Positions 44,822 through 52,791 of a stretch of DNA of 56,489 bases are shown here, in pieces (the first letter of the stretch is position 1; every line of letters starts with the position of its first letter). Source of the stretch: a virus. The stretch is taken from positions 1 through 56,489 of the IMG/VR virus record IMGVR_UViG_3300042475_003016, one strand, 5' to 3'. The position numbers were made by a program, and so were the translations under genes. Below the pieces are notes generated by a model, which saw only the letters and a program-made list of their open reading frames with translations, made no database searches and was not told the DNA's origin.

Positions 44822-45405
44822 GATCTACGTATTGTTCCTTTTATAAAGCCAGGCTCAATCATATCTTTTATTTGCTTGTCTGTGTATTTTTCTAATTCTG
44901 TCCAGCCTATATATAAATCCCAACCAACTTCCAAACCTTTTGGTAATGATTCTATTTTTCTAGTATAAATATATAAATTTATGCCAACCTTTAAGCCTTT
45001 TGGTAATGAAGTTATATTTGTTTTAGTTAAATCCAAACTACCACCAACTTCCAATCCTTCTGGTAATGAAGCTATATTTGTTTCATCAATAAACAAATTT
45101 TCACCAACTTTTAATCCTTCTGGTAATGAGGTTATTTTAGAACCTGATATGTTCAAAGTTCCACCAACTTCCAAACCTTCTGGTATTGATTCTATTGCTG
45201 AATGATACAACGATAAATCACCTTTAACTTTCAAATTATTAGGCAATGATTTAAACCTTGAGTATTCTAAAAGCAAATGCCCATCAATTGTTAAATCATC
45301 TTCTGTTAAGGGCTCTCCAATAGCATGTTTCCACAAAAATGGCACATTATGATTTTCATTTTCTTTAAGAAATTCAAATATCTTTTTTAGTGTTTCTTTT
45401 TTCAT
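44818..45405 (-). CDS. LPEGL leucine-rich-repeat protein, cluster 2 member 4
   Basis: 195 aa. N-module KETLKKIFEFLKENENHNVP, six repeats including SLPEGLEVGGSLDLTKTNI, cap YTDKQIKDMIEPGFIKGTI. Confidence 0.78.
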   Translation of the reverse strand: MKKETLKKIFEFLKENENHNVPFLWKHAIGEPLTEDDLTIDGHLLLEYSRFKSLPNNLKVKGDLSLYHSAIESIPEGLEVGGTLNISGSKITSLPEGLKVGENLFIDETNIASLPEGLEVGGSLDLTKTNITSLPKGLKVGINLYIYTRKIESLPKGLEVGWDLYIGWTELEKYTDKQIKDMIEPGFIKGTIRRS

Positions 45406-45890
45406 TATTCTCTTATTATTTTTCTATCAATATAGCCATCAACATCATCTGTTGGTTTAATCATTTTTATCAATTCTTCATCAGAAAAATTAACTAAAGG
45501 TGTATAACGAATAAACAAAAAACCATCAACTTTTAATCCTTTTGGTAAGGAACTTATATTTGTTTTTGCTATAGATAAGTTCCCCCCAACATATAATCCT
45601 TCTGGCAAGGAAGTTAAATTATCACAATAACCTAAATATAAGTTTTTGCTAACATATAAATCTTTTGGTAATGATTTTATTTCTGACCCAAATAAACTCA
45701 AATCACCATTAACATACAGTCCTTCTGGTAATGATTTTACTTTTGAATATTCCATATTTATATCACCATTAACAATTAAATCATCTTGTTCAATAGGTTC
45801 ATTATTCAATATCTTCCAGAAAATTGGTGTGCTTCTATTTTCCTCCTTTTCAAGGAATTTGAATATGCTTCTTAATGTGTCTTTTATCAT
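45405..45890 (-). CDS. LPEGL leucine-rich-repeat protein, cluster 2 member 3
   Basis: 161 aa. N-module KDTLRSIFKFLEKEENRSTP, repeats with YVNG/YVGG in place of KVGG, and a cap extended by TDDVDGYID. Confidence 0.76.
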   Translation of the reverse strand: MIKDTLRSIFKFLEKEENRSTPIFWKILNNEPIEQDDLIVNGDINMEYSKVKSLPEGLYVNGDLSLFGSEIKSLPKDLYVSKNLYLGYCDNLTSLPEGLYVGGNLSIAKTNISSLPKGLKVDGFLFIRYTPLVNFSDEELIKMIKPTDDVDGYIDRKIIRE

Positions 45891-46357
45891 GTTCTATATA
45901 TTTCTCCCCCTATAAATCCAGGTTTAATCATATCTCTTATTTCATCATCTGATAAGTTTGTAAAATTAGTTCTGAAAATATATAAATCACCACCAACATG
46001 TAAACCTTTTGGTAATGAGGTTATAAGCCAACACCCAATTAACCATAAACTATCCCCAACTTCCAAACCTTCTGGTAATGTTCTTATATCTGAATATGAT
46101 AAATCTAAAGTAGCCCCAACTTCCAATCCTTCTGGTAAGGAGGTTATTATTGACCCTAATAAATTCAAATTATCTCCAACTTTCAAACCTTTTGGTAATT
46201 GTGTTATTTTTGAATCAGTCAAATTCAAATTGCCTTCAATATTTAATTCATCATCTGTTAATGGTTCATTATTAATTAATTTCCAGACAATTGGTGTGTT
46301 TCTATTATCCTCATTTTCAAGGAATTTGAATATGCTTCTTATTGTTCCTTTTTCCAT
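45887..46357 (-). CDS. LPEGL leucine-rich-repeat protein, cluster 2 member 2
   Basis: 156 aa. N-module KGTIRSIFKFLENEDNRNTP, four repeats; its C-terminal ~60 residues closely match those of member 5 (LHVGGDLYIFRTNFTNLSDD), suggesting exchange between genes. Confidence 0.78.
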   Translation of the reverse strand: MEKGTIRSIFKFLENEDNRNTPIVWKLINNEPLTDDELNIEGNLNLTDSKITQLPKGLKVGDNLNLLGSIITSLPEGLEVGATLDLSYSDIRTLPEGLEVGDSLWLIGCWLITSLPKGLHVGGDLYIFRTNFTNLSDDEIRDMIKPGFIGGEIYRT

Positions 46358-47139
46358 TATCGTTTTATTTTACCTTTTATAAAACCAGGATAAATCATTT
46401 TTTTTAATTTAGTATTGGTATGCGTTTTTAAATCTGAATACCCCAACATTAAATCACCCTCAACTTCCAATCCTTTTGGTAGGGATTTTATATTGGTATA
46501 TTGTAAATATAAATCCCTCCCAACTTTTAATCCTTCTGGTAATGATTTTAAACCTACTGCATTAAATAAATTTAAATCACCCCCAACTTCCAATCCTTCT
46601 GGTAATGACTTTAATTTACCACAATAAGATAAATTCAACTCACCCCCAACTTTTAAATCATCTGGTAATGTTTCTATATCTAGGTGTCGCAAAAACAAAT
46701 CCCCCCCAACTTCTAGGCCTTTCGGTAGTGATGTTATTTCTGTGTTTAATAAAATTAAAAACCCATCAACTTTTAATCCTTCTGGTAAATATTTTATTTT
46801 TGATAGCATTAAATTTAAAGCCCCAACTTCCAATCCTCTTGGTAGTGATGTTATATTTTCACAACGATTTAACGCTAGTATCCCACCAACTTTCAACCTT
46901 TCTGGCAATTTTTTTATTTTTGAATTGGTCAAATTCAAATCACCACCAACTTTTAATCCTTCTGGTAGTGAATTTATATTTGAACTGCGTAAATCTAAAT
47001 CACCCTCCACATTTAATTCTTCCTTTGTAAATGGTTCATTAAAAAACAATTTCCACTTTATACTTCCATTGTCTTTGTGTTCTTTGTTTTCTTCTTTTTT
47101 TAAGAAGTCAAATATGTTTTTTAATGTTTCTCTTTCCAT
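46357..47139 (-). CDS. LPEGL leucine-rich-repeat protein, cluster 2 member 1
   Basis: 260 aa, longest of all twelve. N-module RETLKNIFDFLKKEENKEHK, nine repeats, cap HTNTKLKKMIYPGFIKGKI. Start overlaps the stop of the Ntn hydrolase gene by 1 nt, so cluster 2 is on the hydrolase's late transcript. Confidence 0.8.
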   Translation of the reverse strand: MERETLKNIFDFLKKEENKEHKDNGSIKWKLFFNEPFTKEELNVEGDLDLRSSNINSLPEGLKVGGDLNLTNSKIKKLPERLKVGGILALNRCENITSLPRGLEVGALNLMLSKIKYLPEGLKVDGFLILLNTEITSLPKGLEVGGDLFLRHLDIETLPDDLKVGGELNLSYCGKLKSLPEGLEVGGDLNLFNAVGLKSLPEGLKVGRDLYLQYTNIKSLPKGLEVEGDLMLGYSDLKTHTNTKLKKMIYPGFIKGKIKR

Positions 47140-48071
47140 TATTTACCCTTTGTTTTCTCACTCTCAATTCTTATAGTTATTTTGGGTGAATAATCATCTG
47201 GCAATTTATTATCTATACCAACAAATTCACCCATCTCATTATCCATTCTTATTATAATTTCTTTTTTGTCCAAATTCATCATTATTTGTCCAACAGTTTG
47301 CATATTATACATATTCTTCATTCTATATGGATTTAAGAATTTGTTTTTCTTGTATTGCTCTTTCATCTTATCAATAACATCAATATCTTCTTCAGCATCT
47401 TGCAAATGCTTTTTTGCCAACTCTAACCTAGAGTGGGATGATTTCTTTTTAATTCCATAAATGTATCCAGTTTTTTTGTGAGCAATACCATGATTGGTTC
47501 TAACCTCAACTTTCTCATCCCCCATTTTTGTAATAACAGGAGTGTCCTTGCTTGTTAATTCAACAATATATATATTCTTTGGACTACCAACAATGGTCTG
47601 ACCTTTGATTCCAACATTTTTTGGATCATCAGCATCATAGGAAACAACAGATTTAATAGCATCCTTTATGCTTTTGCATTTTAAAGCATGCCTAATCTTT
47701 TTTCCATCATTTGAATTTTTTACTTTTTTGGATTTGAATACTTTGTTGCTCTCCTTCTCATCTTGTCTAACTAATAGACTTGAGTTAACAATCCCAATAC
47801 CATATTCATTCATACCTTCAGACCAGTCTGTTTCGGTATCTCTCCAATATACCATTTCAACCCCATTGACAATCTCGTGAACAACCTCCATTTTTGCAAG
47901 ATAGCCCCTATCTCTATTCTTGGCAATGACATTACCATTGTCTAATCTAACAGCAGCTATTGTGCATTCTTGTATGGTATCATGTGCAGTATCATGTGCA
48001 GTATCATGTGCAGTATTATCACTTTTTACTAATAGGCTTAATTGACTTTCTGTGATTAAAATTCGTTTCAC
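47139..48071 (-). CDS. Ntn-hydrolase (choloylglycine-hydrolase/C45-like) with capsid-targeting leader
   Basis: 310 aa, GTG start fixed by the leader. Residues 1-16 MKRILITESQLSLLVK match the capsid-targeting type. Three TAHD repeats follow (20-32), then T-I-Q-E-C36-TIAAVRLDNGNVIAKNRDRGY. A Cys followed by T-x-x-x-V and G-K/R-N-R-D is the start of the mature enzyme in choloylglycine hydrolase and acyltransferase Ntn families, which need a free N-terminal Cys. MNEYGIGIVNSSL fits the next strand. Cleavage after I-Q-E would free Cys36. Amide hydrolysis of an unknown substrate is likely. Confidence 0.75.
   Translation of the reverse strand: MKRILITESQLSLLVKSDNTAHDTAHDTAHDTIQECTIAAVRLDNGNVIAKNRDRGYLAKMEVVHEIVNGVEMVYWRDTETDWSEGMNEYGIGIVNSSLLVRQDEKESNKVFKSKKVKNSNDGKKIRHALKCKSIKDAIKSVVSYDADDPKNVGIKGQTIVGSPKNIYIVELTSKDTPVITKMGDEKVEVRTNHGIAHKKTGYIYGIKKKSSHSRLELAKKHLQDAEEDIDVIDKMKEQYKKNKFLNPYRMKNMYNMQTVGQIMMNLDKKEIIIRMDNEMGEFVGIDNKLPDDYSPKITIRIESEKTKGK
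47977..48012 (-). repeat. three 12-bp tandem repeats
   Basis: Three exact copies of a 12-bp unit (plus strand GTATCATGTGCA) encode the repeated T-A-H-D between the leader and the catalytic Cys of the Ntn hydrolase. Confidence 0.85.
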
Positions 48072-48084
48072 TTTTATTTTTTAG

Positions 48085-48091
48085 ATAAATA
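48085..48091 (-). promoter_or_regulatory. candidate late promoter (TATTTAT)
   Basis: Minus-strand TATTTAT 13 nt before the GTG of the Ntn hydrolase, inside the 3' end of the region after the Nudix gene. Confidence 0.45.
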
Positions 48092-48093
48092 TC

Positions 48094-48507
48094 TTAAACC
48101 AAACTTTTAATTATATTTTTTAGTTTGTCATCAATATTCATTCCATCTAATTCTTCTACTATGAAATACCCACATTCAGTATGTTCATCACCATCAATAG
48201 CATTTACCAAATCTGGAACTAATCTGTCTGGACTTTCCAATAAAAAAACATAGAACTGGCCATTAATCCTACTACCATCTCTTGAATATCTATCAATAAT
48301 ATCTAATATTCTTATTTTCTTATTAATAATACTAATATTTGTTTCCTCAAAAAATTCCCTTTTTGCACCCTCATGAGTTGATTCATACACTTCTAACTTA
48401 CCAGCAGGTATTGACCACATTCCCGGAAGACTTTTAGTCTTAGGGCTTCTTTTACATAATAGGAATTCTTCTTTATGCTTTACTAAAATACCAACATACT
48501 TTCTCAT
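48094..48507 (-). CDS. Nudix hydrolase
   Basis: 137 aa. Nudix box GKLEVYESTHEGAKREFFEET (G-x5-E-x7-R-E-x2-E-E), about residues 36-58, with the metal-binding glutamates intact. N-terminal VGILVKHKEEFLLCKRSP is the usual first strand pair. It hydrolyses a nucleoside diphosphate linked to another moiety; substrate unknown. Confidence 0.92.
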   Translation of the reverse strand: MRKYVGILVKHKEEFLLCKRSPKTKSLPGMWSIPAGKLEVYESTHEGAKREFFEETNISIINKKIRILDIIDRYSRDGSRINGQFYVFLLESPDRLVPDLVNAIDGDEHTECGYFIVEELDGMNIDDKLKNIIKSLV

Positions 48508-48517
48508 ATCTTTTTTT

Positions 48518-49222
48518 TTATTTAGTTACTAAATGATAGGCATTTTCATTACCTGTGTCAATAAAGGTTAAGGTAATATCATCATAATTTTTGATTGTTT
48601 TTTCAGCCAAATGCGTATGACCAATAACTTGATTATATCCAACCAAATAATCCTCACATAATTCTTTCATACCAGCCCAGAAAATCCCAGAGAAAGGATC
48701 CAAACCACCCCTCTCATCACCAATATAGAAAAGATATTTGCTATTAATATTAAACAAGAAATTAAACTTGTCAGCAATAGTATTATGCTCATTCCCATCA
48801 CCCCAACCCAAATCAAGTGCATCTTTATAATCAGACTCAACAGATTGGTATAATCTATTTGTAATTCCAGCGTGGGAAACAATTGTATTATTATACATAA
48901 AGGCAACTTGGAATAAATGTTTTTTATTCTTGAAGATTGTATTGAACTCAAACATCATATCAAAGTTGAACCCACTACCCCTATATGAACTATTTAGAAA
49001 ATAATAATGAATATCATGATTTCCTAACAATAATTTTACCTTATCTGGGTATTTCTCTTTGAACTTAATAATATCCAATAAGTTCTTTAACATTTTAGTA
49101 TTACTCATAGCATTATGCGTATCAACATAATCCCCAACAAAGACGATATAATCTTCATCAAGATGTTGATTTACAATGTTTTTCCAGAATTTGCTGCCAT
49201 GTATATCTCCAATCACTAACAT
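48518..49222 (-). CDS. calcineurin-like metallophosphoesterase
   Basis: 234 aa. Metal motifs IGDIHGS (4-10), FVGDYVDTH (28-36), LLGNHDIHY (~65-73), VSHAGI (~114-119) and VIGHTHLA (~197-204) give the full two-metal site of PPP-type phosphatases. It could act on phosphoproteins or cyclic or dinucleotide substrates. Starts 18 nt before a weak TATATTTA -7-like box. Confidence 0.9.
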   Translation of the reverse strand: MLVIGDIHGSKFWKNIVNQHLDEDYIVFVGDYVDTHNAMSNTKMLKNLLDIIKFKEKYPDKVKLLLGNHDIHYYFLNSSYRGSGFNFDMMFEFNTIFKNKKHLFQVAFMYNNTIVSHAGITNRLYQSVESDYKDALDLGWGDGNEHNTIADKFNFLFNINSKYLFYIGDERGGLDPFSGIFWAGMKELCEDYLVGYNQVIGHTHLAEKTIKNYDDITLTFIDTGNENAYHLVTK

Positions 49223-49270
49223 AGTTTCCTTTTTTGTTTCTGTAAATATACAAAAAAAATAATTAAAACC

Positions 49271-49277
49271 TATTTAT
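49271..49277 (+). promoter_or_regulatory. candidate late promoter (TATTTAT)
   Basis: Plus-strand TATTTAT 18 nt before the DUF192 gene. Confidence 0.4.
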
Positions 49278-49295
49278 TATTAAATAAATAATTCT

Positions 49296-49643
49296 ATGAA
49301 AATTAATATAAATGATTTGTTGTTTAATACTAAATTAGCAATATCCAGAGAAGAGAAAGAAAAGGGGATGATGAATAAAAGATTTGATGAAACATTTAAT
49401 GGAATGTTATTCATAATGGATACACCCAGGTCATGTTTCTGGATGAAAAATTGCATTATCTCACTTGATATAATAATGATTCAAGATAATGTTATAACAA
49501 AAATTCACCACAATTGCCCCCCTTGTTCAGCAGAACCGTGTAAAACATATTGTGGTGAAGGTAATTTGATTCTTGAATTAGATGGGGGCACTTGTGATAA
49601 ACATAATATTAACGAAGGTGATGTTATAAATCTTAATAACTAG
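49296..49643 (+). CDS. DUF192 protein
   Basis: 115 aa. EKEKGMMNKRFDETFNGMLFIM (~21-42), CFWMKNCIISLDIIMI (~47-62) and the GGTCDKHNINEGD end match DUF192 (PF02643), a small beta-barrel. Here the signal peptide usual for bacterial homologues is absent, and CPPCSAEPC adds extra cysteines. Role unknown. Convergent with the DHH gene, 11-nt overlap. Confidence 0.88.
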   Translation: MKININDLLFNTKLAISREEKEKGMMNKRFDETFNGMLFIMDTPRSCFWMKNCIISLDIIMIQDNVITKIHHNCPPCSAEPCKTYCGEGNLILELDGGTCDKHNINEGDVINLNN

Positions 49644-51096
49644 AAATCTCCTTCTCTAATTTGGTTTTTATTTTGCTTGCAATATCTTTCATTAATGTCA
49701 GATATTGAGTTTCACTTCTTGGTTCTGATTTGTAGGTGCTTGTTTTTGGTGCATATGTTCTTGGTTCAGTTGATTTTGGTGCATACGTTCTTGGTTCAGT
49801 TGATGGCGGTCTACCACCCCTACCAATAAAGTTAAGTCCAGAAATATTTGTAATACTTGGATGACCCCCACTATTTGCTTGAATTAAATCCCAGGCATTT
49901 AGTGCAATATTATCTAATTTCTTTTTCTCCTCTTCAGTTAATTCACTAAACAACTTATCCATAATTCCCTTTAATTCCGCATTTGTTTTTGGCGCACCTT
50001 CTTTTGTATAATATTTATCACCATAAGTGGCATAAAAATCATTAAAGGTAAAACCAACACTCTCTTCTGTTGCTTTTGATTCACTAACCCATTTAATTGT
50101 TGATAATAAAATTAATTTATCTTCCAGCATTGGTTTAAATTGTGCCATAACTTTTTGTGCCAATTCACCTAAATGTAATTTGCTATACTTGGGGTTTGGT
50201 TTAAATGGATTTTTTGAAACTTGAATCAATCCTAAAGGCCAATATATAATTAAGAAATCAGCATCAGGTTGGTTTTTAAATGATGTATATCTATCATATG
50301 ATCCAGTTCCTTTTAAAGTCCCCATACCATATTGGTAAATAATTCCATCTTTAAATTCAACGTTCTTATGACCCTTCATACTTTCAATATACTTTTCAGC
50401 ATTTGCTTGTAGGTCAGCTGGAATTTCAGATGTGTTTTCTTTCATCCATTTCTTTATATTATTTAATACTGATAATATGGATGCTTTTGAATTCATAACC
50501 AAATATTCAAGAAATCCTTTCTTGTTCTTAAAAGCCAATAGCAATTTATTTGCAACCAAACCCATTAATAATTTATTCTCTCTAACACTTTTTAGTTTGT
50601 CAAATTTGAATAAATAATTAATAACATCATTTGGTGTTAACCCTTGTCTAACAAAGTCGGCAGAGTCAACTGTATTTATAATCAAAATATCAGTATCACT
50701 AAACAAATCACTCTTAGAAATTGTTTGTGAAATTGTTTCCGCATTAGACCTAGCTTTTTTAAATTGTCCAGATGTTTTCTTGGTATCAACCCCAATCTGA
50801 CTATCGTGGTGATCGGTATGTATCTTAAACATTGGTTTACCATGTGCAAAATCCACCAATACAGGCATAACATCCCCTGACGCATCAGGTTTTTTAACAG
50901 AGAACTCAGTATCACCGTATTGAATTATTTCTGAATCTACAACTTTGATGCCATTGTTTTCTAAATAATTTTTCATAGCTAATGCCGAGGCGACTCCATC
51001 AAGATCCTGGTGGAAATATATTTTAGCTTCTTTATATCTTTTTGATAAGGCATTTATGTCTCTAATACCCCCCTCATTAATTAAATTTCTTCTCAT
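49633..51096 (-). CDS. DHH-family phosphoesterase with capsid-targeting-like leader
   Basis: 487 aa. Leader MRRNLINE with I-N-E at 6-8. DHH core: YFHQDLDGVASALAMKN (~27-43, H-x-D-x-D-G), VLVDFAHGKP (~84-93) and IHTDHHDSQIG (~97-107), the DHH motif itself. These bind two Mn ions in RecJ, nanoRNase and cyclic-dinucleotide phosphodiesterases. C-terminal tail has two copies of STEPRTYAPK and is low-complexity. If packaged and injected, it could remove oligonucleotides or cyclic nucleotide signals; substrate not known. Confidence 0.82.
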   Translation of the reverse strand: MRRNLINEGGIRDINALSKRYKEAKIYFHQDLDGVASALAMKNYLENNGIKVVDSEIIQYGDTEFSVKKPDASGDVMPVLVDFAHGKPMFKIHTDHHDSQIGVDTKKTSGQFKKARSNAETISQTISKSDLFSDTDILIINTVDSADFVRQGLTPNDVINYLFKFDKLKSVRENKLLMGLVANKLLLAFKNKKGFLEYLVMNSKASILSVLNNIKKWMKENTSEIPADLQANAEKYIESMKGHKNVEFKDGIIYQYGMGTLKGTGSYDRYTSFKNQPDADFLIIYWPLGLIQVSKNPFKPNPKYSKLHLGELAQKVMAQFKPMLEDKLILLSTIKWVSESKATEESVGFTFNDFYATYGDKYYTKEGAPKTNAELKGIMDKLFSELTEEEKKKLDNIALNAWDLIQANSGGHPSITNISGLNFIGRGGRPPSTEPRTYAPKSTEPRTYAPKTSTYKSEPRSETQYLTLMKDIASKIKTKLEKEISSY

Positions 51097-51464
51097 TAAT
51101 CTAATGTTAATAAATATTTTAGTTTATTTACTTCTGCCAAAATCTCATCTCTGATATTTAACAAATCAGTGTCTTCTCCTTGTGTTAATTTTTCCGACAA
51201 ACTCATTAAGAACTCTGTGAAATCATCCAGATATTCTTGCATTGAGAAACTCTTTATATCTTCAAAATCCATTGTAAATCCACCCTCAAAATTGGGGCGG
51301 CCATGTTTGCCCATACAAACCTCAACATATTTATCAATCAAATCATCTAAATTATCATAAAAAGCACCATAGGCTTGATGTTTCGCATATGATTTTGTTT
51401 GCCAATGCAAGAATCTAAATTGTACTTGTGTATTGACTAACTCTAATATAATCTCATCATTCAT
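51096..51464 (-). CDS. Dps/ferritin-like phage protein (DUF5856-like)
   Basis: 122 aa. FRFLHWQTKSYAKHQAYGAFYDNLDDLIDKYVEV is the first helix pair of a Dps-like four-helix bundle, with His and Glu/Asp at the expected spacing; the second pair is CMGKHGRPNFE ... MQEYLDDFTEFLMSLSEKL. Common in large phages and in Bacteroidota phages; iron storage or DNA protection is possible but not shown. Stop-start overlap of 1 nt with the DHH gene. Confidence 0.7.
   Translation of the reverse strand: MNDEIILELVNTQVQFRFLHWQTKSYAKHQAYGAFYDNLDDLIDKYVEVCMGKHGRPNFEGGFTMDFEDIKSFSMQEYLDDFTEFLMSLSEKLTQGEDTDLLNIRDEILAEVNKLKYLLTLD
51110..51116 (-). promoter_or_regulatory. candidate late promoter (TATTTAT)
   Basis: Minus-strand TATTTAT 13 nt before the DHH gene, inside the 3' end of the Dps-like gene. 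Confidence 0.45.
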
Positions 51465-51479
51465 ATTATTATTTTAATA

Positions 51480-51716
51480 TTAAATATCGCTTGAAGTTAA
51501 TTTATTTATCTTGAACCCAAGATACTCGATTGCTTTTTTTAAATCTTCAATTTCTTTTTCTGGATTCTTCTTCCCCGCTCTGGCAACATATTTTACAACA
51601 TTGAATAAATACGCATCTTTATCCAAGCCCCAAGCCTCACATACTTTTAATACTTCATAGGGATTATCTTTACCGCCATAGTAGTTAGGGTGACTAACTG
51701 TGTTATTGTTTTCCAT
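51480..51716 (-). CDS. DUF3310 protein
   Basis: 78 aa. HPNYYGGKDNPYEVLKVCEAWGLDKDAYLFNVVKYVARAGKKNPEKEIEDLKKAIEYL is the full DUF3310 pattern, as in T7 gp1.7-like nucleotide kinases' shared domain. Likely helps nucleotide metabolism; activity of the single domain is uncertain. Confidence 0.88.
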   Translation of the reverse strand: MENNNTVSHPNYYGGKDNPYEVLKVCEAWGLDKDAYLFNVVKYVARAGKKNPEKEIEDLKKAIEYLGFKINKLTSSDI

Positions 51717-51717
51717 A

Positions 51718-52482
51718 TTAATTTATATATTTTTTATTAGTGAAAATTGGTTTATTCTTCAACATTATTTTTCTTTTTGCAATAGGTATTAGCGTTTCTC
51801 TTACTGGAAATTCTTTTGTAGTTTTAACCTCATAAATAACATAATTATTTTCACCACTATGTTTTTTTATTAAGTTTAAAATAATAGCTATTGATATAGA
51901 CTTATCAATTACATCATAAAAAACTTCTTCAAATTCATTATATGTACTATATGAATTCTGGTTCTTTGTGAAATCAAAAAAATACAAACACAATAAATTA
52001 CTGCTTTTACAATAGTAATAAAAATATCCTATTATCAAACTAGATTGCTTATTCTTTTTAATTCTTAAATCAATATTTTCAAAAGCGAATGCCCATATTG
52101 ATTTTGCAAAATTAAATAAATCTAGTAATTTAGGATAGGTGAAATTAATTGTTTTGTTTACCTCAGTTTGTTCATTAGGTTCTATGTCTGGAATCAAGTC
52201 GTATTTAAAATCACTTAAATTAATCTCAGCATCAAAATCACTAAGAATCTTATTAAGTGAAATTATTTTATTGTCCTTAACTATTGACGCAATATTAACT
52301 ATGTTAATAGTTATCTCTTGTAAGTCTGGGTATATTTTTAATTCATTTAATCTATTTTCTGAATTCTTAACATAATTCAACAAAATATATTTTTTGTATT
52401 CAAAATCTATTGGTTTCTTAAATAACCAATCAGAAGTAAGCCCATCTATTTTACTATTCTCCAATTTTCTGTTTTTATTCAT
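51718..52482 (-). CDS. hypothetical protein
   Basis: 254 aa, not recognised. Mixed alpha/beta; YKKYILLNYVKNSENRLNEL near the N-terminus, then alternating Ile-rich strands. No membrane segment or signal peptide. Divergent from the plus-strand genes at 52576. Confidence 0.6.
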   Translation of the reverse strand: MNKNRKLENSKIDGLTSDWLFKKPIDFEYKKYILLNYVKNSENRLNELKIYPDLQEITINIVNIASIVKDNKIISLNKILSDFDAEINLSDFKYDLIPDIEPNEQTEVNKTINFTYPKLLDLFNFAKSIWAFAFENIDLRIKKNKQSSLIIGYFYYYCKSSNLLCLYFFDFTKNQNSYSTYNEFEEVFYDVIDKSISIAIILNLIKKHSGENNYVIYEVKTTKEFPVRETLIPIAKRKIMLKNKPIFTNKKYIN

Positions 52483-52544
52483 AAAATATAGGTTTTTTTA
52501 AAAAAAAAATCAATTTAACTTTATGTTATTTATAAATATCTATA

Positions 52545-52551
52545 TATTTAT
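52545..52551 (+). promoter_or_regulatory. candidate late promoter (TATTTAT)
   Basis: Plus-strand TATTTAT 24 nt before the 46-aa MGCGCKK gene. Confidence 0.4.
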
Positions 52552-52575
52552 TACTATATCAAAAATAATAAAATT

Positions 52576-52716
52576 ATGGGTTGTGGTTGTAAAAAAAATC
52601 AAGCAGAAAATACTGAAGCACAAGTTGCAAACAAACTAGCTGAAGAGGAACAGTTGAAAACTAAAATAAAAAAAACTGTTGAGAAGTATTATTCTGGCAA
52701 ACAAATTAAAGGGTAA
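52576..52716 (+). CDS. 46-aa MGCGCKK mini-protein
   Basis: MGCGCKKNQAENTEAQVANK then a charged helix. Small proteins with this Cys-Gly-Cys start are frequent in Bacteroidota phages; function unknown. Followed at once by a terminator, so it is a one-gene unit. Confidence 0.65.
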   Translation: MGCGCKKNQAENTEAQVANKLAEEEQLKTKIKKTVEKYYSGKQIKG

Positions 52717-52724
52717 AAAATGAT

Positions 52725-52748
52725 AAAGGGCTAAATGCCCTTTATTTT
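52725..52748 (+). terminator. intrinsic terminator
   Basis: AAAGGGC-TAAAT-GCCCTTT, 7 bp, then a T-rich tract, 9 nt after the mini-protein stop. Confidence 0.85.
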
Positions 52749-52749
52749 T

Positions 52750-52756
52750 TATTTAT
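52750..52756 (+). promoter_or_regulatory. candidate late promoter (TATTTAT)
   Basis: Plus-strand TATTTAT 35 nt before the 232-aa gene; weak call because it sits in the T-rich terminator tail. Confidence 0.25.
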
Positions 52757-52791
52757 ATTTTAATTTAAATTTTCTATGTTTAAATAAAAAT

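Noticed and set aside
44458-47176. Plus-strand ORFs opposite leucine-rich cluster 2
   Set aside because: Same reason: repeat-strand shadows.
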